Source of the DNA: Dechloromonas sp. | GTDB lineage: Bacteria > Pseudomonadota > Gammaproteobacteria > Burkholderiales > Rhodocyclaceae | Direction of reading: 5' to 3' | NCBI GenBank assembly: GCA_017302355.1 | Contig: JAFLDQ010000068.1 | Location: 1 to 16,630, forward strand | Length of the DNA stretch: 16,630 bases | In this document: positions 1 through 6,521 of the stretch, piece after piece | How the letters are laid out: every line of letters begins with the position of its first letter | Numbering within the stretch: the first letter of the stretch is position 1 | The notes under the pieces: generated by a model | The model's input: the letters and a program-made list of their open reading frames with translations, nothing else | Databases searched by the model: none | Told to the model about the DNA's origin: nothing | Made by a program: the position numbers and the translations under genes

Positions 1-273
1 CTTGTGTTTGCGCTGCTCCGTTCGGGTGCGAGGTTTTTCAAGAGCGCCGTTTTCTGGCTGGTTTTGGTCATGGGCTTGCTCACGGCAGCCAGCCAGTTCG
101 GTATTCAGCCCCTGATGGCTCAGCTGAAGGCAGACGCCTTGCCACGGGAGGCCTTGGAGAGTGTGTTGCGCGACCGTTTTGCCGCATGGCACGGCGTATC
201 CAGCATTCTCTACCTGGTGCAGAGCCTGCTGGGCCTGTGGTTAGTGGTGTGGAGCGGGCGTGGGCTGAAGTAA
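1..273 (+). CDS. DUF4149 family membrane protein, C-terminal part (runs in from the left edge)
   Basis: The reading frame is open from base 1 and ends at TAA 271-273. The GTG at position 4 is probably an internal valine and not a start, so the 5' end is outside the window. About 90 residues are visible: a hydrophobic helix (around FWLVLVMGLL), a polar stretch, then a second hydrophobic helix (SSILYLVQSLLGLWLVV) preceded by AWHG. This matches the end of DUF4149 inner-membrane proteins of betaproteobacteria, whose function is unknown. The assignment rests on motif memory and on the neighbourhood: DUF4149 commonly lies beside yhbY and rlmE. Its stop codon abuts the stop codon of yhbY on the other strand with no gap. 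Confidence 0.7.
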   Translation, partial: LVFALLRSGARFFKSAVFWLVLVMGLLTAASQFGIQPLMAQLKADALPREALESVLRDRFAAWHGVSSILYLVQSLLGLWLVVWSGRGLK

Positions 274-627
274 TCAGCCTTGGTGGCTGCGCTTGGTACG
301 GCGCGGTGCAGCAGAACGGGCTGGTGCGTTTTTCTTGGCTTCGGCAGCGGCCTTTTCCGGGCTGTGGCGATAAACGACGAGCAACTTGCCGATGTGTTGG
401 ACAGGCGCAGCGTCGAGTTGGGCGCAGATCTGTTCATAATACGCGATGCGGTCTTCACGGCTGTCGCCATAGACACGGATCTTGATCAGTTCGTGGGCCT
501 TCAGGCAGTTGTCGATTTCCTTGAGGACGCCTTCGGTGAGGCCATTCTCGGCGATCGAAACGACTGGATTCAGGTTGTGTGCCTGGGCGCGCAGTTCGCG
601 GCGCTGGGCAGACGATAATTGCAGCAT
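274..627 (-). CDS. yhbY: YhbY-family RNA-binding protein (CRM domain)
   Basis: A 117-residue protein with one CRM (CRS1-YhbY) domain over roughly residues 1-95. Visible hallmarks are [20 protein letters not shown] at the N-terminus, [15 protein letters not shown], and the GDSREDR stretch followed by IGKLLVVYR. The domain is a small RNA-binding fold; bacterial YhbY associates with pre-50S ribosomal particles, which fits its usual place beside the 23S rRNA methyltransferase gene rlmE. The last 20 or so residues are a basic, alanine-rich tail. The ATG at 627 is chosen over the longer frame opening at 651 because GAAAGG (complement of 635-640) lies 7 bases upstream. It is divergent from rlmE with only 32 bases between the two starts. 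Confidence 0.92.
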   Translation of the reverse strand: MLQLSSAQRRELRAQAHNLNPVVSIAENGLTEGVLKEIDNCLKAHELIKIRVYGDSREDRIAYYEQICAQLDAAPVQHIGKLLVVYRHSPEKAAAEAKKNAPARSAAPRRTKRSHQG

Positions 628-659
628 GGAATAACCTTTCAAAAACGGCATTTTACCGA

Positions 660-914
660 ATGAAGAGAACCAGAACCAGTAAAGCTTGGATGCGCGAGCA
701 CATCAACGACCCGTACGTGCAGTTGGCCAAGAAGGAGGGCTGGCGTTCACGGGCGGCTTTCAAGCTCATGGAGATCGACGACAAGGATCTTCTCCTCAAG
801 CGCGGCGAGGTGGTTGTCGACCTCGGTGCGACACCGGGCGGCTGGTCGCAGGTCGCCGTCAAGCGTGTCGGTGACCAGGGGCTGGTGTTTGCGCTGGATC
901 TGCTTGAAATGGAT
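660..914 (+). pseudogene. rlmE: 5' fragment of 23S rRNA (uridine-2'-O)-methyltransferase RlmE (FtsJ), broken at about 897-914
   Basis: The intact enzyme methylates U2552 of 23S rRNA using S-adenosylmethionine. The first 85 residues are typical: [19 protein letters not shown], then [16 protein letters not shown] with the catalytic-tetrad Lys (K35), then the SAM-binding loop [13 protein letters not shown] at residues 52-64 and ALDLLEMD at 78-85. After that the family sequence is lost. The open frame runs on to 1136, but residues 86 onward are the complement of a PilZ gene. The family is about 205-210 residues long, so roughly 60 percent is missing, including the remaining catalytic Asp, Lys and Glu. 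No product could be active. No clear ribosome binding site precedes the ATG at 660. Either an assembly chimera or a true truncation. Confidence 0.85.
897..914. other. Junction between rlmE and an inverted pilZ gene, with 18 shared bases
   Basis: The 18 bases here read DLLEMD on the plus strand, which is proper RlmE sequence, and IHFKQI on the minus strand, which is proper PilZ-domain sequence. Left of it only the RlmE reading makes sense; right of it only the PilZ reading does. The two genes therefore meet tail to tail at a short sequence both could supply. Such joins arise by microhomology recombination, by template switching during amplification, or by short-overlap assembly errors. Confidence 0.7.
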
Positions 915-1187
915 GCCCATGCGCCACAGGCCATGAGCGGCGGAAAAAGCCGTGTATTGGACCTTGGCGCGGATTTCCACAACCTCCATCGGTTTGCCCT
1001 GCTGCTTCGGCGGAATCTGGATAAACAGATCGATATCGTTGCCGCTGACAATGTTGCAGTCCGCCAGAACGCAAGCCCCGGCCAGCGAAACATCCAGGGT
1101 TTCGCCGTAGAGCAGCGGTTGACCGTTGCGGCGTAGCGCAACGCGCCAGTGAATCCGCAAACGGGTTTGTGCGCGTTTTTCGTCCAT
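897..1187 (-). pseudogene. PilZ-domain protein, 3' end lost at the junction with rlmE
   Basis: Starts at ATG 1187 (MDEKRAQTRLRIHWRVAL). It has both parts of the PilZ cyclic-di-GMP binding signature: R-x-x-x-R (RAQTR, residues 5-9) and D-x-S-x-x-G (DVSLAG, residues 32-37), followed by beta strands ending in [11 protein letters not shown] (residues 87-97). PilZ domains are c-di-GMP receptors. The frame stays open down to 747, but beyond residue 97 to 100 it is the complement of rlmE, so the true C-terminus is missing. A PilZ domain is about 100 residues, so the domain itself may be nearly complete. The ribosome binding site is weak. Divergent from the response regulator at 1343. Confidence 0.75.
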
Positions 1188-1232
1188 GAGCCACGGATGC
1201 TTGGGAAAACAATTGCAATCCTCAGTGAAGCA

Positions 1233-1262
1233 CCGTCGGTCTGTCAATTGCGGACCAGACGG
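1233..1262. repeat. Imperfect inverted repeat between the pilZ and response-regulator genes
   Basis: CCGTC-GGTC (1233-1241, read with flanking bases) faces GACC-A-GACGG (1253-1262), with CAATTG at the centre. The arms pair except for one bulged base. It lies in the 155-base divergent intergenic region and could be an operator or a hairpin in the leader of the response regulator. Nothing in the sequence tells which, and chance is possible. Confidence 0.3.
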
Positions 1263-1342
1263 GCAGTGTGGCCATGGCCATGCTTTTGTCTTGCGACTTG
1301 CGCGCTTCTGGCGTAATTTTGCGGAAAAGGAGACTGCAGGGT

Positions 1343-1965
1343 ATGGAAGCGCTGGATAATGAAGAAATGCGGTTGCTGTTGCAGCAGTCGCTGAGCAAAA
1401 AACGCGTATTGATTGTCGATCGTCACCCACCAGCGCGCGATTCGCTGCGCCTGATGCTTTCGGCACTCGATGTGACCGCGGTGCATGGCGCCGGCAATTC
1501 GGCCGAGGTGTTGCGGCAGGTGAAAGGCAACCGCTTCGACATCGTTCTTTCCGACTTCATCCTCGACGATGGCCGGGACGGGCAGCAGTTGCTGGAAGAA
1601 CTGCGCCACGCGCACCTCATCCCGCTGGAAACGGTGTATATGATCATTACCGGCGAGCGGGCGTACAACAACGTGGTTTCGCTGGCCGAACTGGCGCCGG
1701 ACGATTACCTGATCAAGCCCTTTACCGCCGACCAATTGCAGGCCCGGCTGATCCGGGCGATCTACAAAAAGCACATCCTGCACCGCATCTACCAGCAGAT
1801 CGACCGTGGCGACCTCCGCGAAGCGATCGCTGCCTGTGATCGGGTGATCCAGCAGCATCCGAACTACATGTTCGACGCGCTGCGTTTCAAGGGCGAACTC
1901 TTGCAGACGCTTGGCCTGCATGCCGAGGCCGAAGAAGTCTATCGGCGGGTGCTGGAAGCCAAGGT
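1343..1965 (+). pseudogene. Response regulator with receiver domain and TPR, 3' end lost near 1965
   Basis: ATG 1343 follows AAAGGAG (1326-1332) by 10 bases. Residues 20-140 form a receiver domain: RVLIVDRHPPARDSLRLML, the phospho-acceptor Asp71 in VLSDFILDDG, and the conserved Lys125 in YLIKPF. The acidic pair at the first strand is VDR where VDD is usual, so one metal-binding acid is replaced by Arg27. Residues 150-205 are helical TPR-like repeats (AIAACDRVIQQHPNYMFDALRFKGELL, LGLHAEAEEVYRRVLEAK). Receiver-TPR proteins of this kind are normally more than twice as long. After VLEAK the frame carries 15 unlike residues to a stop at 2011, and another frame becomes phospholipase A. The second break point is therefore at about 1960-1975. 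Confidence 0.8.
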
Positions 1966-2448
1966 GGGCCGGACGTCGATCTCGGCGGCGGCTTCAACTG
2001 GAAACTCCTGAACGTCGGCTACAAACACCAGTCGAACGGGCGCTCCGATCTCATCTCCAGCGGCGGCAACAACGGACTGTCCCGGAGCTGGGACAGGCTT
2101 TTCGCCGAGTTCGGCATTGAGCGCGAGGACCTCGCCCTGTTCGGCACGCTCTGGTATCGTCTGCCGGAAAGCTCGAGCAAGGATGACAATCCGGACATCA
2201 CCGATTACCTCGGCCATGGCAAGCTCAGCGCCCTCTACCGCTGGCGTGGCAACACCTTCTCGGGCGCGGTCCGCGGCAACCTGCGGACCGGCAAGGGCGC
2301 CGTCGAGGCCGGCTGGTTTTCGCCCCGCCTCTTCGGCCCTCTGCGCGCTTACGTGCAGGTCTTCTCCGGGTACGGTGAAAGCCTGATCGACTACAACTGG
2401 AACCAGACGACGATTGGCGCCGGGGTCGCCTTGAGCGACGGGCTCTAG
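1966..2448 (+). pseudogene. pldA: Outer-membrane phospholipase A (PldA/OMPLA), C-terminal part without a start
   Basis: An open frame without its own start codon, recognisable from about 1975 (DLGGGFNWKLLNVGYKHQSNG) to TAG 2446-2448. OMPLA is a calcium-dependent, dimerising outer-membrane beta barrel that hydrolyses phospholipids. The active-site His and Ser are in HQSNG (2026-2040). The motif holding the third residue reads SRSWD, with Asp (GAC 2092-2094) where E. coli OMPLA has Asn156. The C-terminal strands DDNPDITDYLGHGKL and GYGESLIDYNWNQTTIGAGV are close to E. coli OMPLA. About 160 codons remain of a family of roughly 270-400, so the signal peptide and the first half of the barrel are missing at the join with the response regulator. 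Confidence 0.85.
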
Positions 2449-2508
2449 GCCCATCCCGCCGACCGCGGGCGTTCCGGGGCTTCGTCCGCCGGGGCCGGCG
2501 GCATGGGC
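2449..2508. terminator. Large hairpin between convergent pldA and GGDEF genes, possible bidirectional terminator
   Basis: GCCCATCCCGCCG (2449-2461) pairs with CGGCGGCATGGGC (2496-2508) at 12 of 13 positions, around a GC-rich 34-base loop. It starts at the base after the pldA stop and ends 2 bases before the stop of the minus-strand GGDEF gene. No T run follows on either strand, so it is not a textbook intrinsic terminator, but it may stop or stabilise both transcripts. Confidence 0.5.
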
Positions 2509-2510
2509 GA

Positions 2511-3845
2511 TTACCGGTTCTCGGGCTGGGGACGGATGCAGTTTCGTCCGGCTGCCTTGGCTTCATAGAGCGCGTCGTCGGCATGCCCGGCGGCGATGTC
2601 GAGTGCGTCTTCGCCCGGCACGCAGCGGGCGATGCCGATGCTGACCGAGAGCCGGCAGCGGCCGCGATGACTGCGCACGGTGACTCCGTTGACTTCCGCC
2701 TGAATGCGTTCGGCGACCAGTTGGGCGCCGTCCGGCGAGGTGTCCGGCAGCAGCAGGCGGAACTCGTCGCCGCCGGCGCGCGCGAAGATGTCCTGTTCGC
2801 GCAGGTTTTCGCGGACGACCGAGACGAACTGCTTGAGCGCGTTGTCGCCGGCGGCGTGGCCGAGGCTGTCGTTGATGCCCTTGAAGTGATCGATGTCGAT
2901 CACCAGCAGGGCCAGCTCTCCGCCGTTGCGGGCCTGGCGGGACACTTCGTGCCGGGCGAGTTCGTAGAAGGTGCGCAGGTTGTAGACGCCGGTCAGGAAA
3001 TCGGTCGCGGCGAGCACCTCCAGACGGCGCTCCAGGGCCTTCCGGTCGGAAATGTCGAGCATGGCGCCGACGATGCCGTCCGGCTCCCCGGAGAGATCGG
3101 GAACGACTGCCTTGTGGAACACCACGTCATGAAGGCTGCCGTCGGCGTGCAGGACCTGCGACTCATACGTCTGTATTCCGCCCCTGGCCAGGTGCTCGAT
3201 ATCCGCCCGCTCGTAGGTCATTGCCAATTCCCCCGGGGCGACGTCAAAGACGGTTCTGCCGAGAATTTCGCCGGGAGAAAGGCCGATGAACTCCGCGAAC
3301 GCCTTGTTGCAGGCGATGTAGCGGCGGTTGCGGCCCTTCATGAACACGGGCACCGGCAGTATATCCACCGCTGTCTCCAGGCTCAGTTGCCGGGCCAGCC
3401 CGGACGGCGCGACCGACTCGGGCCGGGGCGGGCGGGGCCGGTGTTCGAGACGGGCGAGCGTCAGATCGATGCGCTCGAGGTCGTCGATGGCGCAGCAGTC
3501 GGCGGCGTCGCCCTGAAGGATGCGACGCGCCAGCACCGGATCCCACGGATCGAGGAGAACGATGTGCGGGAAGCCGCCCTGGCACATCGGGTGATATCGC
3601 TGCCGCCACTCCGCATGTGCCGCTTCCCCGTCGATGGCGACGAGCACGGCCAGCGCTGCGGCCGTCTCCGCGCACTCGCCGGCGGCGAGGTTGGGGCTGA
3701 CGACAACGAGGCCGGGCAATGGCGGTGGGGGTGCTTGCCTGGTGGTGCGCAAGTCGATGAACAGCAGGCGGCTCGTGGAAGGTCGGACATGGGTTGATTC
3801 CGGTGATGGCTGGTTCCATTCTGCGGGCCTCGGACCGGCGGTCAC
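2511..3845 (-). CDS. Diguanylate cyclase: degenerate receiver-like domain, PAS, GGDEF
   Basis: Makes cyclic di-GMP from two GTP. Numbering is from GTG 3845 (444 residues). Residues 26-133 resemble the receiver fold (LLFIDL, HIVLLDPWDP, ILQGDAADCCAIDDL) but lack a clear phospho-acceptor and the conserved Lys. Residues 158-269 are a PAS domain (PVPVFMKGRNRRYIACNKAF to GAMLDISDRKALE). Residues 279-444 are GGDEF, with an intact GGDEF motif at 358-362 and an inhibitory RxxD site (REQD, 349-352) five residues before it, so it should be active and product-inhibited. The start is unsure: the frame is open to GTG 4016, but the extra 57 residues look non-coding and neither start has a good ribosome binding site. 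Lies downstream of purU on the same strand. It may feed PilZ-type receptors. Confidence 0.85.
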   Translation of the reverse strand: MTAGPRPAEWNQPSPESTHVRPSTSRLLFIDLRTTRQAPPPPLPGLVVVSPNLAAGECAETAAALAVLVAIDGEAAHAEWRQRYHPMCQGGFPHIVLLDPWDPVLARRILQGDAADCCAIDDLERIDLTLARLEHRPRPPRPESVAPSGLARQLSLETAVDILPVPVFMKGRNRRYIACNKAFAEFIGLSPGEILGRTVFDVAPGELAMTYERADIEHLARGGIQTYESQVLHADGSLHDVVFHKAVVPDLSGEPDGIVGAMLDISDRKALERRLEVLAATDFLTGVYNLRTFYELARHEVSRQARNGGELALLVIDIDHFKGINDSLGHAAGDNALKQFVSVVRENLREQDIFARAGGDEFRLLLPDTSPDGAQLVAERIQAEVNGVTVRSHRGRCRLSVSIGIARCVPGEDALDIAAGHADDALYEAKAAGRNCIRPQPENR

Positions 3846-4073
3846 AGGAAATATTCCGCACTGGCGGACGGACGTTGGTGCCGATTTTCCGGCTGTCGTG
3901 AAATATGTCGCGGATTGCCGCGGGATGCCGCCACCCCGGCCCAGCGCCCCGGCAGTTCCCGCCACCAGGCGACGGTAACCGCGAAACCCCGGCCGGCGCC
4001 GGCTCTTTTCCCGCACGGCCGACGTACCCGGACCGGCAATGCGATCGGACGCCCGTGGGGCGCTCCAGGCGGT

Positions 4074-4937
4074 CTAGCGGAAGACTACCGTCTTGTTGCC
4101 ATGCACCAGCACCCGGTCCTCGAGGTGGTAGCGCAGGCCGCGCGCCAGAACGGTCTTCTCGATGTCCTTGCCATAACGGACCATGTCGTCCGGGGAGTCG
4201 GAATGGTCGATGCGGATGACGTCCTGCTCGATGATCGGGCCGGCATCGAGTTCGCTGGTCACATAGTGACAGGTCGCGCCGATCAGCTTGACGCCCCGCT
4301 CGTAGGCCTGGTGGTAGGGCCTGGCGCCGGCGAAGCTGGGCAGGAAGGAATGGTGGATGTTGATGATCCGGCCGGCAAGCGCGGCGCACAGTTCGGGCGA
4401 AATGATCTGCATGTAGCGGGCGAGGACCATCGAATCGCCGCGCACGTCGTCGAAGATGCGGCGGATCTCGGCGTCGGCCGCCTGCTTGTTGTCGCGGGAG
4501 ACCGGAACATGGAGGAAGGGGATGCCGTGCCATTCGACAAAGCCGCGAAACGTGTCGTGGTTGGAAATGACGCAGGGAATCTCGATGTCGAGTTCCTTGG
4601 CCTGCCAGCGCGCCAGCAGGTCGTAAAGGCAGTGCTCCTGTTTCGACACCAGCACGACGACCCGTCTCTTCACCGCGCTGTCGGTGATCCGCCAGGTCAT
4701 TTCGAGCGGCTCGGCGACCTCGCGGCGGAAACGCTCGCGGAACTCGGCGAGCAGGAAGGGCAGGGTGTCGGCCCTGACCTCCAGGCGCATGAAATACTGC
4801 CCGGTGATCGCGTCGGCATGGAAGCGCGATTCGAGGATCCAGCCGCCATTGCCGGCGATGAAGCCGGAGACGCGGGCGATGATCCCTACCTGGTCGGGGC
4901 AGGAGGCGGAGAGCGTGTAGTAGCGGTCGCGATGCAT
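4074..4937 (-). CDS. purU: Formyltetrahydrofolate deformylase PurU
   Basis: Hydrolyses 10-formyl-THF to formate and THF, balancing the one-carbon pool and supplying formate for purine synthesis. 287 residues, the usual length. Residues 5-85 are an ACT domain (LSASCPDQVGIIARVSGFIA), the usual site of methionine/glycine control in this family. Residues 90-287 are a formyltransferase-type catalytic domain with NIHHSFLP (Asn193, His195) and SELDAGPIIEQD (Asp231), the catalytic triad of the family. ATG 4937 is chosen because GAAGGG (complement of 4944-4949) lies 6 bases upstream. A longer frame opens at TTG 4964 without such a site. It starts 10 bases after the thrH stop, and its ribosome binding site overlaps that stop, which suggests translational coupling. 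Confidence 0.95.
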   Translation of the reverse strand: MHRDRYYTLSASCPDQVGIIARVSGFIAGNGGWILESRFHADAITGQYFMRLEVRADTLPFLLAEFRERFRREVAEPLEMTWRITDSAVKRRVVVLVSKQEHCLYDLLARWQAKELDIEIPCVISNHDTFRGFVEWHGIPFLHVPVSRDNKQAADAEIRRIFDDVRGDSMVLARYMQIISPELCAALAGRIINIHHSFLPSFAGARPYHQAYERGVKLIGATCHYVTSELDAGPIIEQDVIRIDHSDSPDDMVRYGKDIEKTVLARGLRYHLEDRVLVHGNKTVVFR

Positions 4938-4947
4938 GGCCAGCCCT

Positions 4948-5559
4948 TCAGGCGATCCGGGCAAAGGCTTTGTCGATCTCGGCGCGCAGGTCGTCGTAGT
5001 TCAGCGTGACCGGAAACTGTGGAAACTCGCGGATGACGTTCTCCGGCGGATGGAACAGGATGCCGCCATGGGCCTCCTTGAGCATGGCCGTATCGTTGTA
5101 GCTGTCGCCGGCGGCGACGATGGTGAAGTTCAGTTCCTTGAAGCGTTTGACCGCCTCGCGCTTCTGGTCGGGCATGCGCAACTGGTAGGCGACCAGCATG
5201 CCGTCCTTGTCGGACTGTAGCGAGTGGCAGAACAGCGTCGGCCAGCCGAGCTGGCGCATCAGCGGGTGGGCGAATTCGTAGAAGGTGTCGGAGAGGATGA
5301 CGACCTGGTAATCCTCGCGCAGCCGGTCGAGAAAGGCGCGGGCGCCGTCCATCGGCCCCATCCCGGCGATCACCTTCTGGATATCCGGCAAGCCGAGCTT
5401 GTGCTCGCGCAAAATGTTGAGCCGGTAGGTCATAAGCTTGTCGTAGTCCGGCTCGTCGCGCGTCGTCCGCTTGAGTTCGGGAATGCCCGTGCGTTTGGAA
5501 AATTCGATCCAGATTTCGGGGACGAGAACCCCTTCGAGGTCGAGGCAGACGATTTGCAC
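4948..5559 (-). CDS. thrH: Phosphoserine phosphatase / homoserine phosphotransferase ThrH
   Basis: A HAD-superfamily cytoplasmic enzyme. ThrH of Pseudomonas dephosphorylates phosphoserine and can transfer the phosphate to homoserine. 203 residues, matching the family (about 205). HAD motif I is DLEGV (residues 7-11, nucleophile Asp7), motif II is ILSDT (Ser90), and motif IV is GDSYND (151-156). The N-terminal CLDLEGVLVPEIWIEFSKRT and the GDSYNDTAML block are characteristic of ThrH, not of SerB. GTG 5559 is the start: AGGGAG (complement of 5567-5572) sits 7 bases upstream, while the frame continuing to 5775 lacks family sequence. First gene of the thrH-purU pair: serine made here can supply one-carbon units that PurU drains. 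Confidence 0.92.
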   Translation of the reverse strand: MQIVCLDLEGVLVPEIWIEFSKRTGIPELKRTTRDEPDYDKLMTYRLNILREHKLGLPDIQKVIAGMGPMDGARAFLDRLREDYQVVILSDTFYEFAHPLMRQLGWPTLFCHSLQSDKDGMLVAYQLRMPDQKREAVKRFKELNFTIVAAGDSYNDTAMLKEAHGGILFHPPENVIREFPQFPVTLNYDDLRAEIDKAFARIA

Positions 5560-5594
5560 GGCGAAACTCCCTGCGCGAAATGCGGAAAAGCTCG

Positions 5595-5600
5595 ATTTTA
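5595..5600 (-). promoter_or_regulatory. Possible -10 box for thrH-purU
   Basis: The complement reads TAAAAT, 36 bases upstream of the thrH start. No good -35 hexamer is seen 16-18 bases further out. Weak candidate. If real, sequence left of about 5625 belongs to the housekeeping locus and the accessory island begins to its right. Confidence 0.35.
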
Positions 5601-5785
5601 CCTGAGCCGGGGCAGTTTTCGGGGTGTTTGGGGCGTTGACCGCGACAGGCGAGCGGTAAAACCGCCGTCCGGAAGGCCTGTGCATGAACGCGGCCTTTAT
5701 GGCCTCGGCTTGTTGGTTGATGCAGTCGGCAAGATACCCGAAAGTTGTCGCTTGAAGGCCGCTATCCAAAACCATCCATAGTAGC
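5601..5785. other. Intergenic stretch between thrH and the toxin-antitoxin pair; no gene recognised
   Basis: The minus frame that runs through it from the thrH start to 5775 shows no known family and is probably not coding. No tRNA, insertion-sequence end or terminator with a T run was recognised. It marks the left edge of the accessory island. Confidence 0.5.
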
Positions 5786-5810
5786 TACAATGGACCCATT
5801 GAACCCAATG
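5786..5810 (+). promoter_or_regulatory. Promoter and overlapping palindromic operator of the toxin-antitoxin operon
   Basis: TACAAT at 5786-5791 is a good -10 box; the -35 (TATCCA, 5763-5768, 17-base spacer) is poor. The -10 overlaps a perfect palindrome CAATGG-AC-CCATTG (5788-5801), and its right arm forms a second one, CATTG-AACC-CAATG (5797-5810). Phd/YefM antitoxins bind such short palindromes and repress their own operon, and the placement over the -10 and expected start of transcription fits that. Confidence 0.65.
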
Positions 5811-5827
5811 TTCCGGAAGGACAGTAG

Positions 5828-6139
5828 ATGAAAATCATGACGGCGCGCGACGCGAAAAATCACTTCGGCAAATTCCTTGATTCTGCGCGGCGTGAACCTG
5901 TGGTCGTCACCAGGAACGACCGCCCCGTGGGCATCATGATCTCGGTCGAGGATGCCGCCGATACCCTCCTGGCGGATTTCTTCGTGGACAAGGAGCCCGG
6001 CTACGACGAGTGGCTGTTCGGCAAGGTCCATCGGACCATGGAACGCGTCGATTCCGGCGAAACCGCCCCCAGCGAACACGCGGACGCGATGGCATTGGTC
6101 AAAGGCCGCTTGGAGGCCCGGCTCCGTAACTTCGGCTAA
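5828..6139 (+). CDS. Phd/YefM-family antitoxin
   Basis: A 103-residue protein. The N-terminal 55 residues are the Phd/YefM DNA-binding and dimerisation domain: MTARDAKNHFGKFLDSARR, then PVVVTRNDRPVGIMISVEDA. The C-terminal half (DKEPGYDEWLFGKV to the end) is expected to wrap and neutralise the toxin. GGAAGG (5815-5820) is 7 bases before the ATG. Two bases separate its stop from the toxin start, the usual coupled arrangement. It should repress its own promoter through the palindromes at 5788-5810, alone or with toxin bound. The family call is firm; the exact subfamily is not. Confidence 0.9.
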   Translation: MKIMTARDAKNHFGKFLDSARREPVVVTRNDRPVGIMISVEDAADTLLADFFVDKEPGYDEWLFGKVHRTMERVDSGETAPSEHADAMALVKGRLEARLRNFG

Positions 6140-6141
6140 CG

Positions 6142-6426
6142 ATGCGGATTTTCTGGACCGACGAGGCGCTGGGCGACATCGAGGAAATCCTCGCCTACTA
6201 CTACCTGGAAGCAAGTCCGCGAACCGCTGCGGCCGTTGAGCGGCGGATCATCGGCGAAATCGAGGCCCTCCCGCCCTATCCTGAACGGATCCGTGAAAGC
6301 GACCGGATTCCCGGTACCCGCGAGCTGGTCGTGAGCAAACTCCCGTACGTCGTTTTCGTCCAGGTACGGGAGGACGCGATCGTCGTTCTCAACGTGGTGC
6401 ACACCAAGCGGAAATTCCCCGGCTGA
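6142..6426 (+). CDS. ParE/RelE-superfamily toxin
   Basis: A 94-residue protein with the ParE/RelE layout: IFWTDEALGDIEEILAYY helices, AAAVERRIIGEIEAL, then a basic strand region PGTRELVVSKLPYVVFVQV and the ending IVVLNVVHTKRKFP. RelE-type members cleave ribosome-bound mRNA and ParE-type members poison gyrase. The sequence alone does not say which, although LVV-x-x-LPYVVFV followed by VLxVVHxxRxxP is seen in ParE-like plasmid stabilisation proteins. Translated directly after the antitoxin. The pair may stabilise the neighbouring island or act in phage defence by abortive infection. Confidence 0.88.
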   Translation: MRIFWTDEALGDIEEILAYYYLEASPRTAAAVERRIIGEIEALPPYPERIRESDRIPGTRELVVSKLPYVVFVQVREDAIVVLNVVHTKRKFPG

Positions 6427-6521
6427 TGGCTGGATCGGCCGATTTCCGATCACGACGTTTCCTGTCATTTCCAGTGACATCAATCATCATGAGTAACTTG
6501 TGGCTACGGCGACTGGAGTTC

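Noticed and set aside
1244..1921. 225-codon minus-strand open frame opposite the response regulator
   Set aside because: Shadow frame; the plus strand has a clear receiver domain with Asp71 and Lys125 and a ribosome binding site.
2583..3797. 404-codon plus-strand open frame opposite the GGDEF gene
   Set aside because: Antisense of the PAS-GGDEF gene, no recognisable domain.
3915..5009. 364-codon plus-strand open frame opposite purU
   Set aside because: Antisense of a complete PurU with its catalytic residues.
5636..5662. TTGACC and TAAAAC as a plus-strand promoter upstream of the antitoxin
   Set aside because: The spacer is 15 bases and the -10 is poor; the TACAAT box at 5786 is closer and overlaps the palindromes.
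6471..6487. TGTCA/TGACA inverted repeat as a terminator after the toxin gene
   Set aside because: Only a 5-base stem with no T run; too weak to call.
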